Shown piece after piece: positions 53,090-61,504 of a stretch of DNA of 64,000 nucleotides. Location of the stretch: assembly GCA_001602435.1 (NCBI GenBank), contig CP012156.1, positions 434,001 through 498,000 of the forward strand, in the 5' to 3' direction. The translations under genes were made by a program, and so were the position numbers. Position 1 is the stretch's first letter. Each line of letters opens with the position of its first letter. Origin of the DNA: Hyphomonadaceae bacterium UKL13-1. Its GTDB lineage: Bacteria; Pseudomonadota; Alphaproteobacteria; Caulobacterales; Aquidulcibacteraceae. Below the pieces are notes generated by a model. The model was not told the origin of the DNA, ran no database searches, and was given only the letters and a program-made list of their open reading frames with translations.

Positions 53090-53881
53090 TTACTTCCCCG
53101 CCACAAAAGCCAGTGCCTTGGCATGCAGGGCGGGGCAACCTGCCGCAATAATGTCGCCGCCCTTTGGGTGGTGGCGGCCTTGCCAATCGGTGACCACGCC
53201 GCCTGCAGCTTCAATAATCGGGATGAGGGCGGCAATGTCCACATCCTTCAAGCCGGGCTCGACCACCAGATCAATATGACCATGCGCCAACAGCGCATAG
53301 GCCGTGCAGTCGAGGCCATAGCGGGTGAGGCGGGTCGCAGCGCGCAAAGCCAAAAAGGCTTCATGTTGCTGACCTTGAAACAGGAACGGGTCCGTCGTGG
53401 CCAAGAGTGCTTGATCAAGCGCCACATTCTTGCGGGTCATCAGGGGCTGACGCGCCCGGCCGCGTGACCAGAAGCCGCGATCTGGATTGGCGGCCCAACG
53501 CTCATCGGCAAAGGGTTGGTCCATGATGCCAACCAGCGGCTTATCCTCATAGCGCGCACCAATCAGTACGCCCCAGGTCGTGGTACCAGCGATGAAGGCA
53601 CGCGTGCCGTCGATGGGGTCAAGCACCCAAGTCCAGCCAGAGCTGCCGTCATGATCGTCGAACTCTTCCCCGACAATGCTATCGTGGGGGCGGTCGGCGC
53701 GGATTTTGGCACGCATCGCCTCTTCAGCGGCTTTGTCGGCCGCCGTGACAGGATCAAAGCCCGTCTCGGCCTTATTCTCAATCGCGGCCTCAGCCCGGAA
53801 ATAGGGCAGGATGGCCGCACGTGCGATGTCGGCAAGCTCATGGGCAAAGGCCAGAACCTCTTGGGTGGCAATCGAGCTCAT
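53090..53881 (-). CDS. hisN: Inositol-monophosphatase family histidinol-phosphatase
   Basis: The 263-residue phosphatase has the metal-binding motifs GEEFDDHD and DPIDGTRAFI and the closing GLKDVDIAALIPIIEAAGG. The short domain and the WTWVLDPIDGT form are common in HisN, which dephosphorylates histidinol phosphate in actinobacteria and alphaproteobacteria. Other inositol-phosphatase substrates remain possible. It follows the PQQ sugar dehydrogenase gene by only 2 bp, so they share a transcript. ATG 53881 is chosen over a TTG two codons upstream. Confidence 0.78.
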   Translation of the reverse strand: MSSIATQEVLAFAHELADIARAAILPYFRAEAAIENKAETGFDPVTAADKAAEEAMRAKIRADRPHDSIVGEEFDDHDGSSGWTWVLDPIDGTRAFIAGTTTWGVLIGARYEDKPLVGIMDQPFADERWAANPDRGFWSRGRARQPLMTRKNVALDQALLATTDPFLFQGQQHEAFLALRAATRLTRYGLDCTAYALLAHGHIDLVVEPGLKDVDIAALIPIIEAAGGVVTDWQGRHHPKGGDIIAAGCPALHAKALAFVAGK

Positions 53882-53883
53882 GA

Positions 53884-55017
53884 TCAATTCGGGGTAAGGC
53901 GCAGCACTTTGCCTTCGGGGTCATCGGTCAGCGCGATTAAGCTACCGTCGGGCGCTTGGATGATGGCGCGATAGCGCTCTTCCCGCTCGGTCAGTAGGGT
54001 TTCTTGAGCCTTTACGGCACCATTCTCAAGGTCCACCCGGCGAATTTGTTGACCGGCTAAGGCGGTCACCAGAAGATCACCCTTCCACTGTGGGAACAGG
54101 CTACCTGTATAAAAAACCATGCTGGAAGGCGCGATGGAGGGGACCCAATAGACGAGCGGTTGCTCCATCCCGTCGCGCTTATTCTCCATGCTGATCGGCG
54201 CACCGGAATAATCGACGCCATAAGTAATCACAGGCCAGCCGTAATTCTTGCCGGGTTGGATAACATTGACCTCATCGCCGCCCTTTGGACCATGTTCGTG
54301 GGCATAAAGTGTGCCGCTGGCGGGGTCACGCGCGATACCCTGCACATTGCGATGGCCATAAGAATAGATTTCAGGCCGCTTGCCTGATTGCCCTTCAAAC
54401 GGATTGCCGGGGGCAGGCGCGCCCGTATCGGTAATGCGGACGATTTTGCCCAGATCGCTCGACAGATCTTGCGCCTTATCGCGATATTTATAGCCGTCGC
54501 CCAATGTCACGATGAGGGTTTTGTCGGGCATAAAAAGCAAGCGGCCGCCGAAATGGGCTTGGGTTTGACGCTCTGGCACGGCGTCAAATACCGGCTCGAC
54601 ATTGGTCAGCGCCTTGCCATCAAACTTGCCTCGCACAACTGCCGTGTGGTTGGACGATTTCGTACCCTTGGCAAAGGACAAATAGACCAAGCCATTGGTC
54701 GCAAAGTCTGGGTGCAGTGCCACATCAAACAAGCCGCCTTGGCCATCGTTCAACACGGCGGGTACACCCGTGATCGGGGCTTCAACCAATTTTCCGTCGC
54801 GGATAATTCGCAAACGACCATCACGCTCAGTTACCAGAATGGAGCCATCTGGCAGGATGGCTGCCCCCCACGGGAATCCCAGCCCGCTGGCAATTTCGGT
54901 GACCTTAATGGTCTGTGCCGTTGCAGCTACAGGAGCTTGCGTTTTAGCTGCCGGCGCACAGGACGCGGCAAAGACAAGGGTGGAGGCGATCAGGAGACTA
55001 ACAGAGTGATTCTTCAT
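53884..55017 (-). CDS. PQQ-dependent sugar dehydrogenase (glucose/sorbosone type)
   Basis: The 377-residue protein is exported (signal peptide 1-20 ending ASC, possibly a lipoprotein). It is a six-bladed beta-propeller dehydrogenase: GLGFPWGAAILPDGSILVTERDGRL opens it, HFGGRLLFMPDKTLIVTLGDG continues, and GHRNVQGIARDPASGTLYAHEHGPKGGDEVN contains the PQQ and calcium region. Such enzymes oxidise sugars in the periplasm. PQQ synthesis genes are not in the window. Confidence 0.87.
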   Translation of the reverse strand: MKNHSVSLLIASTLVFAASCAPAAKTQAPVAATAQTIKVTEIASGLGFPWGAAILPDGSILVTERDGRLRIIRDGKLVEAPITGVPAVLNDGQGGLFDVALHPDFATNGLVYLSFAKGTKSSNHTAVVRGKFDGKALTNVEPVFDAVPERQTQAHFGGRLLFMPDKTLIVTLGDGYKYRDKAQDLSSDLGKIVRITDTGAPAPGNPFEGQSGKRPEIYSYGHRNVQGIARDPASGTLYAHEHGPKGGDEVNVIQPGKNYGWPVITYGVDYSGAPISMENKRDGMEQPLVYWVPSIAPSSMVFYTGSLFPQWKGDLLVTALAGQQIRRVDLENGAVKAQETLLTEREERYRAIIQAPDGSLIALTDDPEGKVLRLTPN

Positions 55018-55058
55018 GCAGCTTCCATAACCCGACTTAGGCCTTAGGTGAAAGAGCT

Positions 55059-55487
55059 TTAGCCCTTCTTCGCCTTAGGCGGGCGGATCAATTTTAGATC
55101 CAACGCTTCCGCTTCTGTCAGGCTGACCAGACTGACCAAGGTGCAGACGGATGTTTGCGACGATAATTCTCTGAAAACCAAAGTCGTATTGTCGTCGATC
55201 CCTAGGGAGTGGCTGACGGGTTCAAGTGAATGGGCATCGCGTGGGTCGCCAGCACCTCGGCAGATCATCTCGCCGCGAAACCAGACATTGCGCGATGTTT
55301 CGAGATAGACAACCCGGTCATTGGCTTCTTCGCGCCGCACAACAAAGTTGCGGACATTTCGCGACGATAGGATCCGTGCACTGGGACGCCCGGCATAGGG
55401 ATCAACGACAGCCGGTTTGGCCATAGGGGTTGGTTCGGTGGTAGGGCCAAAGCTCGCGGCCAAGAGCATCGTTAGGGAAATCAGCAT
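55059..55487 (-). CDS. Small exported protein of unknown family
   Basis: I do not recognise the family. The 142-residue product (ATG 55487, with AGGAAAGGA upstream) starts with a hydrophobic signal-like segment MLISLTMLLAASFG. The rest has a CRGAGDPRDAHSLEPVSHSLG stretch and ends in a basic tail. The two cysteines after the signal could form a disulphide. It runs in the same direction as the sugar dehydrogenase, 42 bp upstream of it, so co-expression is possible. Confidence 0.6.
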   Translation of the reverse strand: MLISLTMLLAASFGPTTEPTPMAKPAVVDPYAGRPSARILSSRNVRNFVVRREEANDRVVYLETSRNVWFRGEMICRGAGDPRDAHSLEPVSHSLGIDDNTTLVFRELSSQTSVCTLVSLVSLTEAEALDLKLIRPPKAKKG

Positions 55488-55556
55488 CAGACTTTCCTTT
55501 CCTGTCGCAACCACACACGATCTTGGCTGCTGAGAATGGCCGAGACTATCGCTGAT

Positions 55557-56420
55557 TTAGCTATCCCGCAAGAGATTCAAAATCGCGCGGGGCGCTTGAT
55601 TGGCCAGCGACATGGCTTGAACAGACAATTGCTGGCGGGTTTGAAGAGCTTGTAATTGGGCGCTTTCGTATGCCAAATCGGCATCAACCATTTGGCCGAT
55701 CCCGGCGGTGACGCTGTCCTTTAGCTTTGAAAAATAGACGATCTGGTTCTCAAACTTTTTACTGGCTGCACCCAGACGCGAAAGTTCGGTGTTGAGATAG
55801 TCGAGGCTTGCACTGACCCGCGCCGCGGCATCCACGCTATTGGCCGCGCTGGACAGGGCGGTGCCGCTACCCAGATACATAGCGGCGGCTGGGCTGGCGA
55901 TGGCACCGGGGCTCGCCGGCAGCCTCAAGTCTAGGACCGGCAAGTCGAGGCTAACGGATCCATTGGTGCTGGCCAAGAAGGAGAGGCTGCTGGCAGCTGG
56001 TCCAGCCAGAAGATTTTGGCCGTCAAATGAGGCATTGGCAATGATGCCCCCAATCTGATCGCGGAGCGCGATGAAGTCAGCATTGTGAATCGCGCGACTC
56101 ATGTCGGTGATCGACGTGTCCGAGGCAGCGACGGCCTTTTCGCGCATTTGGGTGAGGACATCCGACAAAGCAGACCCGGCTGCGAGCGCGACATCGGCGA
56201 TGCTGACAGCGCGGTTAAGGCTGGTGGTCACGGCCTCTAAGCTACTGGCCTCGGCCCGCTGCTGCTGGGCAATGCCAAAGGTGGCGGCCCCGTCGCGAGC
56301 GCCGCTTGCTTTCAGTCCGGTCGAGATCCGATTTTGCACCTGTTCAACGCCGCGATTGACGGTGTTAAAGGATTGGACGGCGCCTAAAGCTGCCAAATTG
56401 GTGTTAACAGTCGATGCCAA
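55557..56420 (-). CDS. Divergent flagellin-like protein
   Basis: The 287-residue protein has the flagellin pattern ASTVNTNLAALGAVQSF at the N-terminus and QALQTRQQLSVQAMSLANQAP at the C-terminus, but differs from the five array flagellins throughout. The middle is Ser/Ala-rich. I place the start at TTG 56420, with AGGGGG directly upstream; the longer reading from 56498 begins in a hydrophobic stretch typical of no flagellin. It lies at the downstream end of the flagellin array and may be a hook-near or minor filament subunit. Confidence 0.72.
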   Translation of the reverse strand: MASTVNTNLAALGAVQSFNTVNRGVEQVQNRISTGLKASGARDGAATFGIAQQQRAEASSLEAVTTSLNRAVSIADVALAAGSALSDVLTQMREKAVAASDTSITDMSRAIHNADFIALRDQIGGIIANASFDGQNLLAGPAASSLSFLASTNGSVSLDLPVLDLRLPASPGAIASPAAAMYLGSGTALSSAANSVDAAARVSASLDYLNTELSRLGAASKKFENQIVYFSKLKDSVTAGIGQMVDADLAYESAQLQALQTRQQLSVQAMSLANQAPRAILNLLRDS

Positions 56421-56565
56421 ATCAAGCCCCCTCGGATGAATGAGAAAGAGGGTGTCAGATGTGATTTGATTTGGATAACCAATGGTAAACACCACCAAAA
56501 TCCCAATTTTGGTGGGTAAGCGCGACTTTCACGGTCGCGGAATCAGCTTTGGAACGCAGGCCGTG

Positions 56566-57003
56566 TTAAGCTCTTGCGTCAATCATCACGCCCCGCATGG
56601 TGGCGCGCTCTTCCTCATCAGCCAGCGAGGTCAGGGTGTTCGCCAAGTCTTCAATTGGCCAAATCCGCGTGACTTCACCAGTCACCCGATCCACCGATTT
56701 ATAGATGAAGCCTTGGGAATCCTTGTTTTTCTCAATGACTAAAGATTTGTTGGTTCCCATGATCTTTTCAACCATGGCAACGCGTTGCTCAGCGTCGAGC
56801 TCATCCTGCACGGACTCAACCGGGGCAGACTTGGTCTCTTGGCCTACCGGGCGCTTATAGTCATTGGACGGCGCACGGTCATCGGTTTGCTGATTTCTGA
56901 TATTTTTGGACGCTGGTTGCACCACAACCGCCTCCTGCCCCGGACGTATGGGAGCAATTGGTGCGGTTTGTGTCAGCGAGATATTCTTCGTCTCGATGTT
57001 CAT
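56566..57003 (-). CDS. flaG: FlaG family flagellar protein
   Basis: The 145-residue protein has a low-complexity N-terminal half (Gln, Pro and Lys rich). Its C-terminal domain IYKSVDRVTGEVTRIWPIEDL matches the FlaG pattern (vYKsvDrdTGEV), found beside flagellins and linked to filament length control. It sits between the divergent flagellin and the main array, in the same direction. It starts at ATG 57003. Confidence 0.7.
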   Translation of the reverse strand: MNIETKNISLTQTAPIAPIRPGQEAVVVQPASKNIRNQQTDDRAPSNDYKRPVGQETKSAPVESVQDELDAEQRVAMVEKIMGTNKSLVIEKNKDSQGFIYKSVDRVTGEVTRIWPIEDLANTLTSLADEEERATMRGVMIDARA

Positions 57004-57183
57004 CCGATCCTAGGCCGATGTCGCCACCGGTCCCCTCCAGTTCTTGTGTACCAGGCACATCTACTAAAGTACCTAAGTCATAATGACCCATCTTTAGGGT
57101 AACACAGGACCATCAAGGGAAGGTTTCCCCAATCGACCAAATTTTAGATAAAATTAAGACTTATTGCCTCGAAGTTTAAACAT

Positions 57184-57215
57184 AAAAAGCAGGCCCGGCT
57201 TTGACGCCGAGCCTG
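57184..57215 (-). terminator. Terminator after flagellin 1
   Basis: On the minus strand CAGGCTCGGC/GCCGGGCCTG (57215-57206/57199-57190) forms a 10-bp hairpin with one mismatch, followed by CTTTTTAT. It lies 22 bp past the flagellin stop. Confidence 0.75.
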
Positions 57216-57237
57216 AAATTTTTGTGCTAGACTGATC

Positions 57238-58113
57238 TTAGCGGAACAGCGAGAGCGCTGTTTGCGAAGAACCATTGGCAATCGACAGAGCTTGAACGCC
57301 CAGCTGTTGCTTGACTTGCAAGGCTTGCAGCTTGGCGCTTTCCTTGGCGAGGTCGGCATCCACGATGGCCCCGATCCCGTTGTTCAATGCGTCTTGCAGT
57401 TTCCCGATAAAGGTACGGTGAACGTCCAAACGCTTCGCGCCAGCACCCCAAGTCGCCAAACGGGTCCCGAGGTTATCAATTGTGGTATTGACCAAGCCCA
57501 CCGCGGTCGTGGCGTTGGCCGTCGACGAGATGGTTTGGTCTTGACCAAAGCGCATAATTTCACCACCGGCGACCGCAGCTGTGGTGGCGCGCAATTGCAT
57601 ACCCGCACCAGCGATGGTGATGTTGTTACCGCCTGCAGCGTCGCCCAAAGAAATGGCGTCGTTGACGGTGTTAGCCGTGGTGCCGTTTGCTTGGAAGTTC
57701 CGGATCATGTTGGCGCCGTCGAAAGAAGCGTTTTCAACGATGCTGACGATTTGGTTGCGCAACTGGATAAAGTCAGCGTCCAAAGCGGATTGGGCTGAAG
57801 CAGAGTTACCAGCTTGGGTGCCGGCCAAAGCCTTACCCTTCATTTCGTTCAGCAATTCCATGATGCTTTCACCGGCAGCGATGCCGGTGTCGAGAATGGC
57901 TGTCGCGCGGTCGGCCGATTCACGAACCCGGTCATAGGCCGTAACGTCGGAGCGCATCTTATTGGCAATGGCGAAAAGCGCGCCATTGTCTTTTGCTGAA
58001 GCGACTTTCAGACCGGTGGCAATCGCATTTTGCGTTTTGTCCATCTGGTCATTGGTTCGGTTCAGCGTCTGCAGGGCCACCATGGCCCCTTGGTTTGTGT
58101 TGACACTGATCAT
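57238..58113 (-). CDS. Flagellin 1 (291 residues)
   Basis: A short alphaproteobacterial flagellin. ATG 58113 (ISVNTNQGAMVALQTL, with GGAGATC upstream) fixes the start. The N-terminal 135 and the C-terminal 85 residues are almost identical to the neighbouring copies, while the middle differs and holds a 17-residue insertion (NFQANGTTANTVN and AVAGGEIMRFG regions). The filament exposes this middle part on its surface. It is the longest of the five array flagellins. Confidence 0.93.
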   Translation of the reverse strand: MISVNTNQGAMVALQTLNRTNDQMDKTQNAIATGLKVASAKDNGALFAIANKMRSDVTAYDRVRESADRATAILDTGIAAGESIMELLNEMKGKALAGTQAGNSASAQSALDADFIQLRNQIVSIVENASFDGANMIRNFQANGTTANTVNDAISLGDAAGGNNITIAGAGMQLRATTAAVAGGEIMRFGQDQTISSTANATTAVGLVNTTIDNLGTRLATWGAGAKRLDVHRTFIGKLQDALNNGIGAIVDADLAKESAKLQALQVKQQLGVQALSIANGSSQTALSLFR

Positions 58114-58216
58114 TCTTGATCTCCTAACTCGTACGCGTCTCATGCCCTTCAGGCACGAAAGTCTTTCAGACTCGCCACAAATGTAACGAGGAAGGGCGTA
58201 TTTTTAATTTGGAAGA

Positions 58217-58240
58217 TCGGTACAATTTTATCTATCAAAG
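58217..58240 (-). promoter_or_regulatory. Conserved element before flagellin 1
   Basis: On the minus strand GATAGATAAAATTGTACC lies about 110 bases before the flagellin 1 ATG. The core ATAAAATTG recurs at the same distance before flagellins 2, 3 and 4. It may be the -10 region of the flagellin promoter or a regulator site. Confidence 0.5.
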
Positions 58241-58283
58241 TATAACCAACAAGAAACTTAGTATTTTTTGCAGGTATTCTGAA

Positions 58284-58319
58284 TAAAAAAAGGGCTTGGA
58301 TTGCATTAATCCAAGCCCA
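58284..58319 (-). terminator. Terminator after flagellin 2
   Basis: GGGCTTGGATT (58292-58302) and AATCCAAGCCC (58308-58318) are a perfect 11-bp stem; T7 follows on the minus strand (A run 58285-58291). Confidence 0.88.
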
Positions 58320-58344
58320 TTCTATTTTATTTTTATTGTTATGC

Positions 58345-59169
58345 TTAGCGGAACAACGAGAGCGCTGTTTGCGAAGAACCATTGGCAATCGACAAAGCTT
58401 GCACACCAAGCTGTTGCTTGACTTGCAGAGCCTGCAGCTTGGCGCTTTCTTTGGCGAGGTCGGCATCCACGATGGCCCCGATCCCGTTGTTCAAAGCGTC
58501 TTGCAGTTTCCCGATAAAGGTACGGTGAACGTCCAAACGCTTCGCACCAGCACCCCAAGTCGCCAATTGGGTACCCAAAGCGGTGATGGAGGCGTTGACG
58601 TTCGTCAGAGAAGTCGTGGCGTTTGCGGTTGAGGCAACGTCATTCGTACCTGTTACCGATATCGTTGCACTACCCAATGCCAAGCTGATGCCGGAGATCG
58701 TGATGGTGTTACCACCTGCGGCGTCACCCAAAGAAACGGCGTTGCTTGGAGCAGCTGCAATCATATTGGCACCGTCAAACGACGCGTTGGCGCCGATGCT
58801 GGTGATTTGATCGCGCAATTGAGCGAAGTCGGCAGCTAGCGCAGCCTGAGCTGAAGCTGAGTTACCAACTTGGGTGCCGGCCAAGGCCTTGCCCTTCATT
58901 TCGTTCAAGAGTTCCATGATGCTTTCACCAGCTGCGATACCGGTGTCGAGAATGGAGGCTGCACGGTCTGCGGATTCACGCACACGGTCATAGGCCGTGA
59001 CGTCAGAACGCATTTTGTTGGCAATGGCGAACAAAGCGCCATTGTCTTTTGCTGAAGCGACTTTGAGGCCGGTGGCAATCGCGTTTTGCGTCTTGTCCAT
59101 TTGGTCATTGGTGCGGTTCAAAGTTTGAAGCGCTACCATGGCGCCTTGATTGGTATTTACGCTGATCAT
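58345..59169 (-). CDS. Flagellin 2 (274 residues)
   Basis: A copy of the array flagellin. ATG 59169 begins ISVNTNQGAMV; the earlier in-frame methionine is in the leader. It differs from flagellin 3 mainly at residues 137-198 (IAAAPSNAVSLGDAAGGNTI and following). The C-terminal WGAGAKRLDVHRTFIGKLQD is shared by the copies. Its upstream leader is almost the same as that of flagellin 3. Confidence 0.93.
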   Translation of the reverse strand: MISVNTNQGAMVALQTLNRTNDQMDKTQNAIATGLKVASAKDNGALFAIANKMRSDVTAYDRVRESADRAASILDTGIAAGESIMELLNEMKGKALAGTQVGNSASAQAALAADFAQLRDQITSIGANASFDGANMIAAAPSNAVSLGDAAGGNTITISGISLALGSATISVTGTNDVASTANATTSLTNVNASITALGTQLATWGAGAKRLDVHRTFIGKLQDALNNGIGAIVDADLAKESAKLQALQVKQQLGVQALSIANGSSQTALSLFR

Positions 59170-59276
59170 TCTTGATCTCCTTACTGGTACTAAAATCACG
59201 CCATTCAGGCATGAAAGTCATTCAGACTTACCCGTGAGAATAAGTCTCGGACCCGTATTTTCTGTTCTGGAAATGG

Positions 59277-59308
59277 AAGCAATTTTATCGAACTCTTGGT
59301 AACGATAA
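59277..59308 (-). promoter_or_regulatory. Conserved element before flagellin 2
   Basis: On the minus strand TACCAAGAGTTCGATAAAAT and then TGCTTCC lie about 115 bases before the ATG. The segment is identical to that of flagellin 3 over more than 20 bases. The -10-like TAAAAT has no clear -35 box of the sigma-28 or sigma-54 consensus. Confidence 0.5.
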
Positions 59309-59337
59309 ATGGAATCGAGATTTCGCAGTTAATTACC

Positions 59338-59372
59338 TAAAAAAAGGCCTGGATCGAAGTGATCCAGGCCCA
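59338..59372 (-). terminator. Terminator after flagellin 3
   Basis: GGCCTGGATC (59346-59355) and GATCCAGGCC (59361-59370) form a perfect 10-bp stem with T7 following on the minus strand. Confidence 0.88.
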
Positions 59373-59399
59373 ATTTGCTTTTTTGATTTTCTTCTTATC

Positions 59400-60224
59400 T
59401 TAGCGGAACAACGAGAGCGCTGTTTGCGAAGAACCGTTAGCAATCGACAAAGCCTGCACACCAAGCTGTTGCTTGACTTGCAGAGCCTGCAGCTTGGCGC
59501 TTTCCTTGGCGAGGTCAGCGTCAACAATCGCGCCGATCCCGTTGTTCAATGCGTCTTGCAATTTGCCAACGAAGGTCTTGTGCACTTCCAAGCGCTTCGC
59601 ACCAGCACCCCAGGTCGCCAATTGGGTACCCAAAGCGTTGATGGAGTTGTTGGTTGCGGTCAGTGCTGCGGTTGAGGTCGTGTTGTCAGTCAACACGTTG
59701 GTACCCGCGACGCTGATGGTCGTGCTGCCCAAGGCCAAGCTGATGCCGGTAATGGTGATGGTGTTACCGCCAGCTGCGTCGCCCAATGATACGGCGCTGC
59801 TTGGGGCAGCTGCAATCATGTTGGCACCATCGAACGAGGCGTTGGCGACGACGCTGGTGATTTGGTCGCGCAATTGCACGAAGTCAGCAGCGAGAGCCGC
59901 TTGTGCCGAAGCCGAGTTACCAGCTTGGGTTCCGGCCAAAGCCTTACCTTTCATTTCGTTCAAGAGTTCCATGATGCTTTCACCAGCTGCGATGCCAGTG
60001 TCGAGGATGGAAGATGCACGATCGGCTGATTCCCGCACGCGGTCATAAGCGGTCACGTCCGAACGCATTTTGTTGGCAATGGCGAACAAGGCACCATTGT
60101 CTTTAGCCGAAGCAACTTTCAGGCCGGTGGCAATCGCGTTTTGCGTCTTGTCCATTTGGTCATTGGTGCGGTTCAAGGTCTGCAATGCGACCATGGCACC
60201 TTGATTGGTATTTACGCTGATCAT
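59400..60224 (-). CDS. Flagellin 3 (274 residues)
   Basis: Third array flagellin, start ATG 60224. The N- and C-terminal parts match flagellin 2 almost residue for residue, and the variable middle has GTNVLTDNTTSTAALTATNN. A small change is KRLEVHKTFVG in place of KRLDVHRTFIG, shared in part with flagellin 5. Nothing indicates loss of function. Confidence 0.93.
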   Translation of the reverse strand: MISVNTNQGAMVALQTLNRTNDQMDKTQNAIATGLKVASAKDNGALFAIANKMRSDVTAYDRVRESADRASSILDTGIAAGESIMELLNEMKGKALAGTQAGNSASAQAALAADFVQLRDQITSVVANASFDGANMIAAAPSSAVSLGDAAGGNTITITGISLALGSTTISVAGTNVLTDNTTSTAALTATNNSINALGTQLATWGAGAKRLEVHKTFVGKLQDALNNGIGAIVDADLAKESAKLQALQVKQQLGVQALSIANGSSQTALSLFR

Positions 60225-60329
60225 TCTTGATCTCCTTACTGGTACTAAAATCACGCCATTCAGGCATGAAAGTCATTCAGACTTGCGGAGACATTAGGGA
60301 TCGATGGCGGATTTTCGGTTTTACAATTA

Positions 60330-60354
60330 GGAACAATTTTATCGAACTCTTGGT
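60330..60354 (-). promoter_or_regulatory. Conserved element before flagellin 3
   Basis: On the minus strand TACCAAGAGTTCGATAAAAT followed by TGTTCC lies about 110 bases before ATG 60224, as in flagellin 2. Confidence 0.5.
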
Positions 60355-60402
60355 AAATGCAAAAACATATTCAAGAATAGTGCGAATAATGCAGTATAGA
60401 AT

Positions 60403-60436
60403 AAAAAAGGGCTTGGACTAAACCTGTCCAAGCCCA
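60403..60436 (-). terminator. Terminator after flagellin 4
   Basis: GGGCTTGGAC (60409-60418) and GTCCAAGCCC (60426-60435) form a perfect 10-bp stem followed by T6 on the minus strand. Confidence 0.88.
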
Positions 60437-60461
60437 TTCTATTTTAGGTGTATCTTCAAGA

Positions 60462-61286
60462 TTAGCGGAACAAAGATAGCGCCGTTTGCGAAGAACCATT
60501 GGCAATCGACAAAGCTTGCACGCCCAGCTGTTGCTTGACTTGCAAGGCTTGCAGCTTGGCGCTTTCTTTGGCGAGGTCGGCGTCCACGATGGCGCCGATC
60601 CCGTTGTTCAAAGCATCTTGTAGCTTGCCAACGAAGGTACGGTGAACGTCTAGGCGCTTTGCACCAGCACCCCAGGTCGCCAATTGGGTCCCCAAGTTGG
60701 TGATAGACGCGTTGACTTGGCCAAGTGCCGTTCCAGAAGTGGTGTTGTCGGTCAAGACCGCCGCGGCTGCAACGGTCACCGTTGTGCCGCCCAAAGCCAA
60801 GCTGGCACCGGCGATGGTGATGGTGTTACCACCGGCTGCATCACCCAAGGAGACCGCACTATTGGGTGTACCTTGAATCATGTTTGCGCCGTCGAACGAA
60901 GCGTTGGCGATCACGCTGGTGATCTGGTCACGCAATTGCACGAAGTCGGCAGCCAAAGCAGCCTGAGCAGAAGTGGAGTTACCCGCCTGCGTGCCGGCCA
61001 AAGCCTTGCCCTTCATTTCGTTCAACAGTTCCATGATGCTTTCACCAGCTGCGATGCCAGTGTCGAGGATGGAAGCTGCACGATCGGCCGATTCCCGCAC
61101 GCGGTCATAGGCTGTCACGTCCGAACGCATTTTGTTGGCAATGGCGAACAAAGCACCATTGTCTTTTGCTGAAGCGACTTTCAAACCCGTGGCAATCGCG
61201 TTTTGCGTCTTGTCCATTTCGTTGTTGGTGCGGTTCAGAGTTTGCAGGGCTACCATGGCACCCTGATTGGTATTTACACTGATCAT
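60462..61286 (-). CDS. Flagellin 4 (274 residues)
   Basis: Fourth array flagellin, start ATG 61286 with GGAGGATC upstream. It has NEMDKTQN where the others have NDQMDKTQN and a variable middle with VAAAAVLTDNTTSGTALGQV. Ends are as in the other copies. The variable part includes GGTTVTVAAAA. Confidence 0.93.
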   Translation of the reverse strand: MISVNTNQGAMVALQTLNRTNNEMDKTQNAIATGLKVASAKDNGALFAIANKMRSDVTAYDRVRESADRAASILDTGIAAGESIMELLNEMKGKALAGTQAGNSTSAQAALAADFVQLRDQITSVIANASFDGANMIQGTPNSAVSLGDAAGGNTITIAGASLALGGTTVTVAAAAVLTDNTTSGTALGQVNASITNLGTQLATWGAGAKRLDVHRTFVGKLQDALNNGIGAIVDADLAKESAKLQALQVKQQLGVQALSIANGSSQTALSLFR

Positions 61287-61389
61287 TCTTGATCCTCCGG
61301 TACTTACTAAAATGCATCATTCAGATGCACCGATCTTTTTGATCTTCTGTACGGTAACACCGGGGATGAAATATATTTCTAATAACTAG

Positions 61390-61412
61390 ATACAATTTTA
61401 TTGATTCGGCGA
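61390..61412 (-). promoter_or_regulatory. Conserved element before flagellin 4
   Basis: On the minus strand CGCCGAATCAATAAAATTGT lies about 107 bases before ATG 61286. It shares ATAAAATTG with the elements of flagellins 1 to 3. Confidence 0.45.
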
Positions 61413-61441
61413 GAATCTGAGGTCTTCATAAAATAAAACGC

Positions 61442-61473
61442 AAAAAAGGCCCAAGCATCTCTGCTTGAGCCAA
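61442..61473 (-). terminator. Terminator after flagellin 5
   Basis: GGCCCAAGCA (61448-61457) and TGCTTGAGCC (61462-61471) pair with one mismatch, followed by T6 on the minus strand. Confidence 0.82.
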
Positions 61474-61504
61474 TTTGTAAGATACTTTTTTCTTTTTATG
61501 AGCT

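Noticed and set aside
53077..53102. Convergent terminator between the DUF885 and hisN genes
   Set aside because: GGCGGGG/CCCCGCC pairs over 7 bp, but the right arm lies inside the hisN coding end and no T run follows, so it was not listed as a feature.
58217..61412. Sigma-54 or sigma-28 promoters for the flagellins
   Set aside because: No TGGCAC-N5-TTGC match with the right GG/GC spacing was found, and the -35 TAAA of sigma-28 is missing, so the element is reported without a sigma factor.
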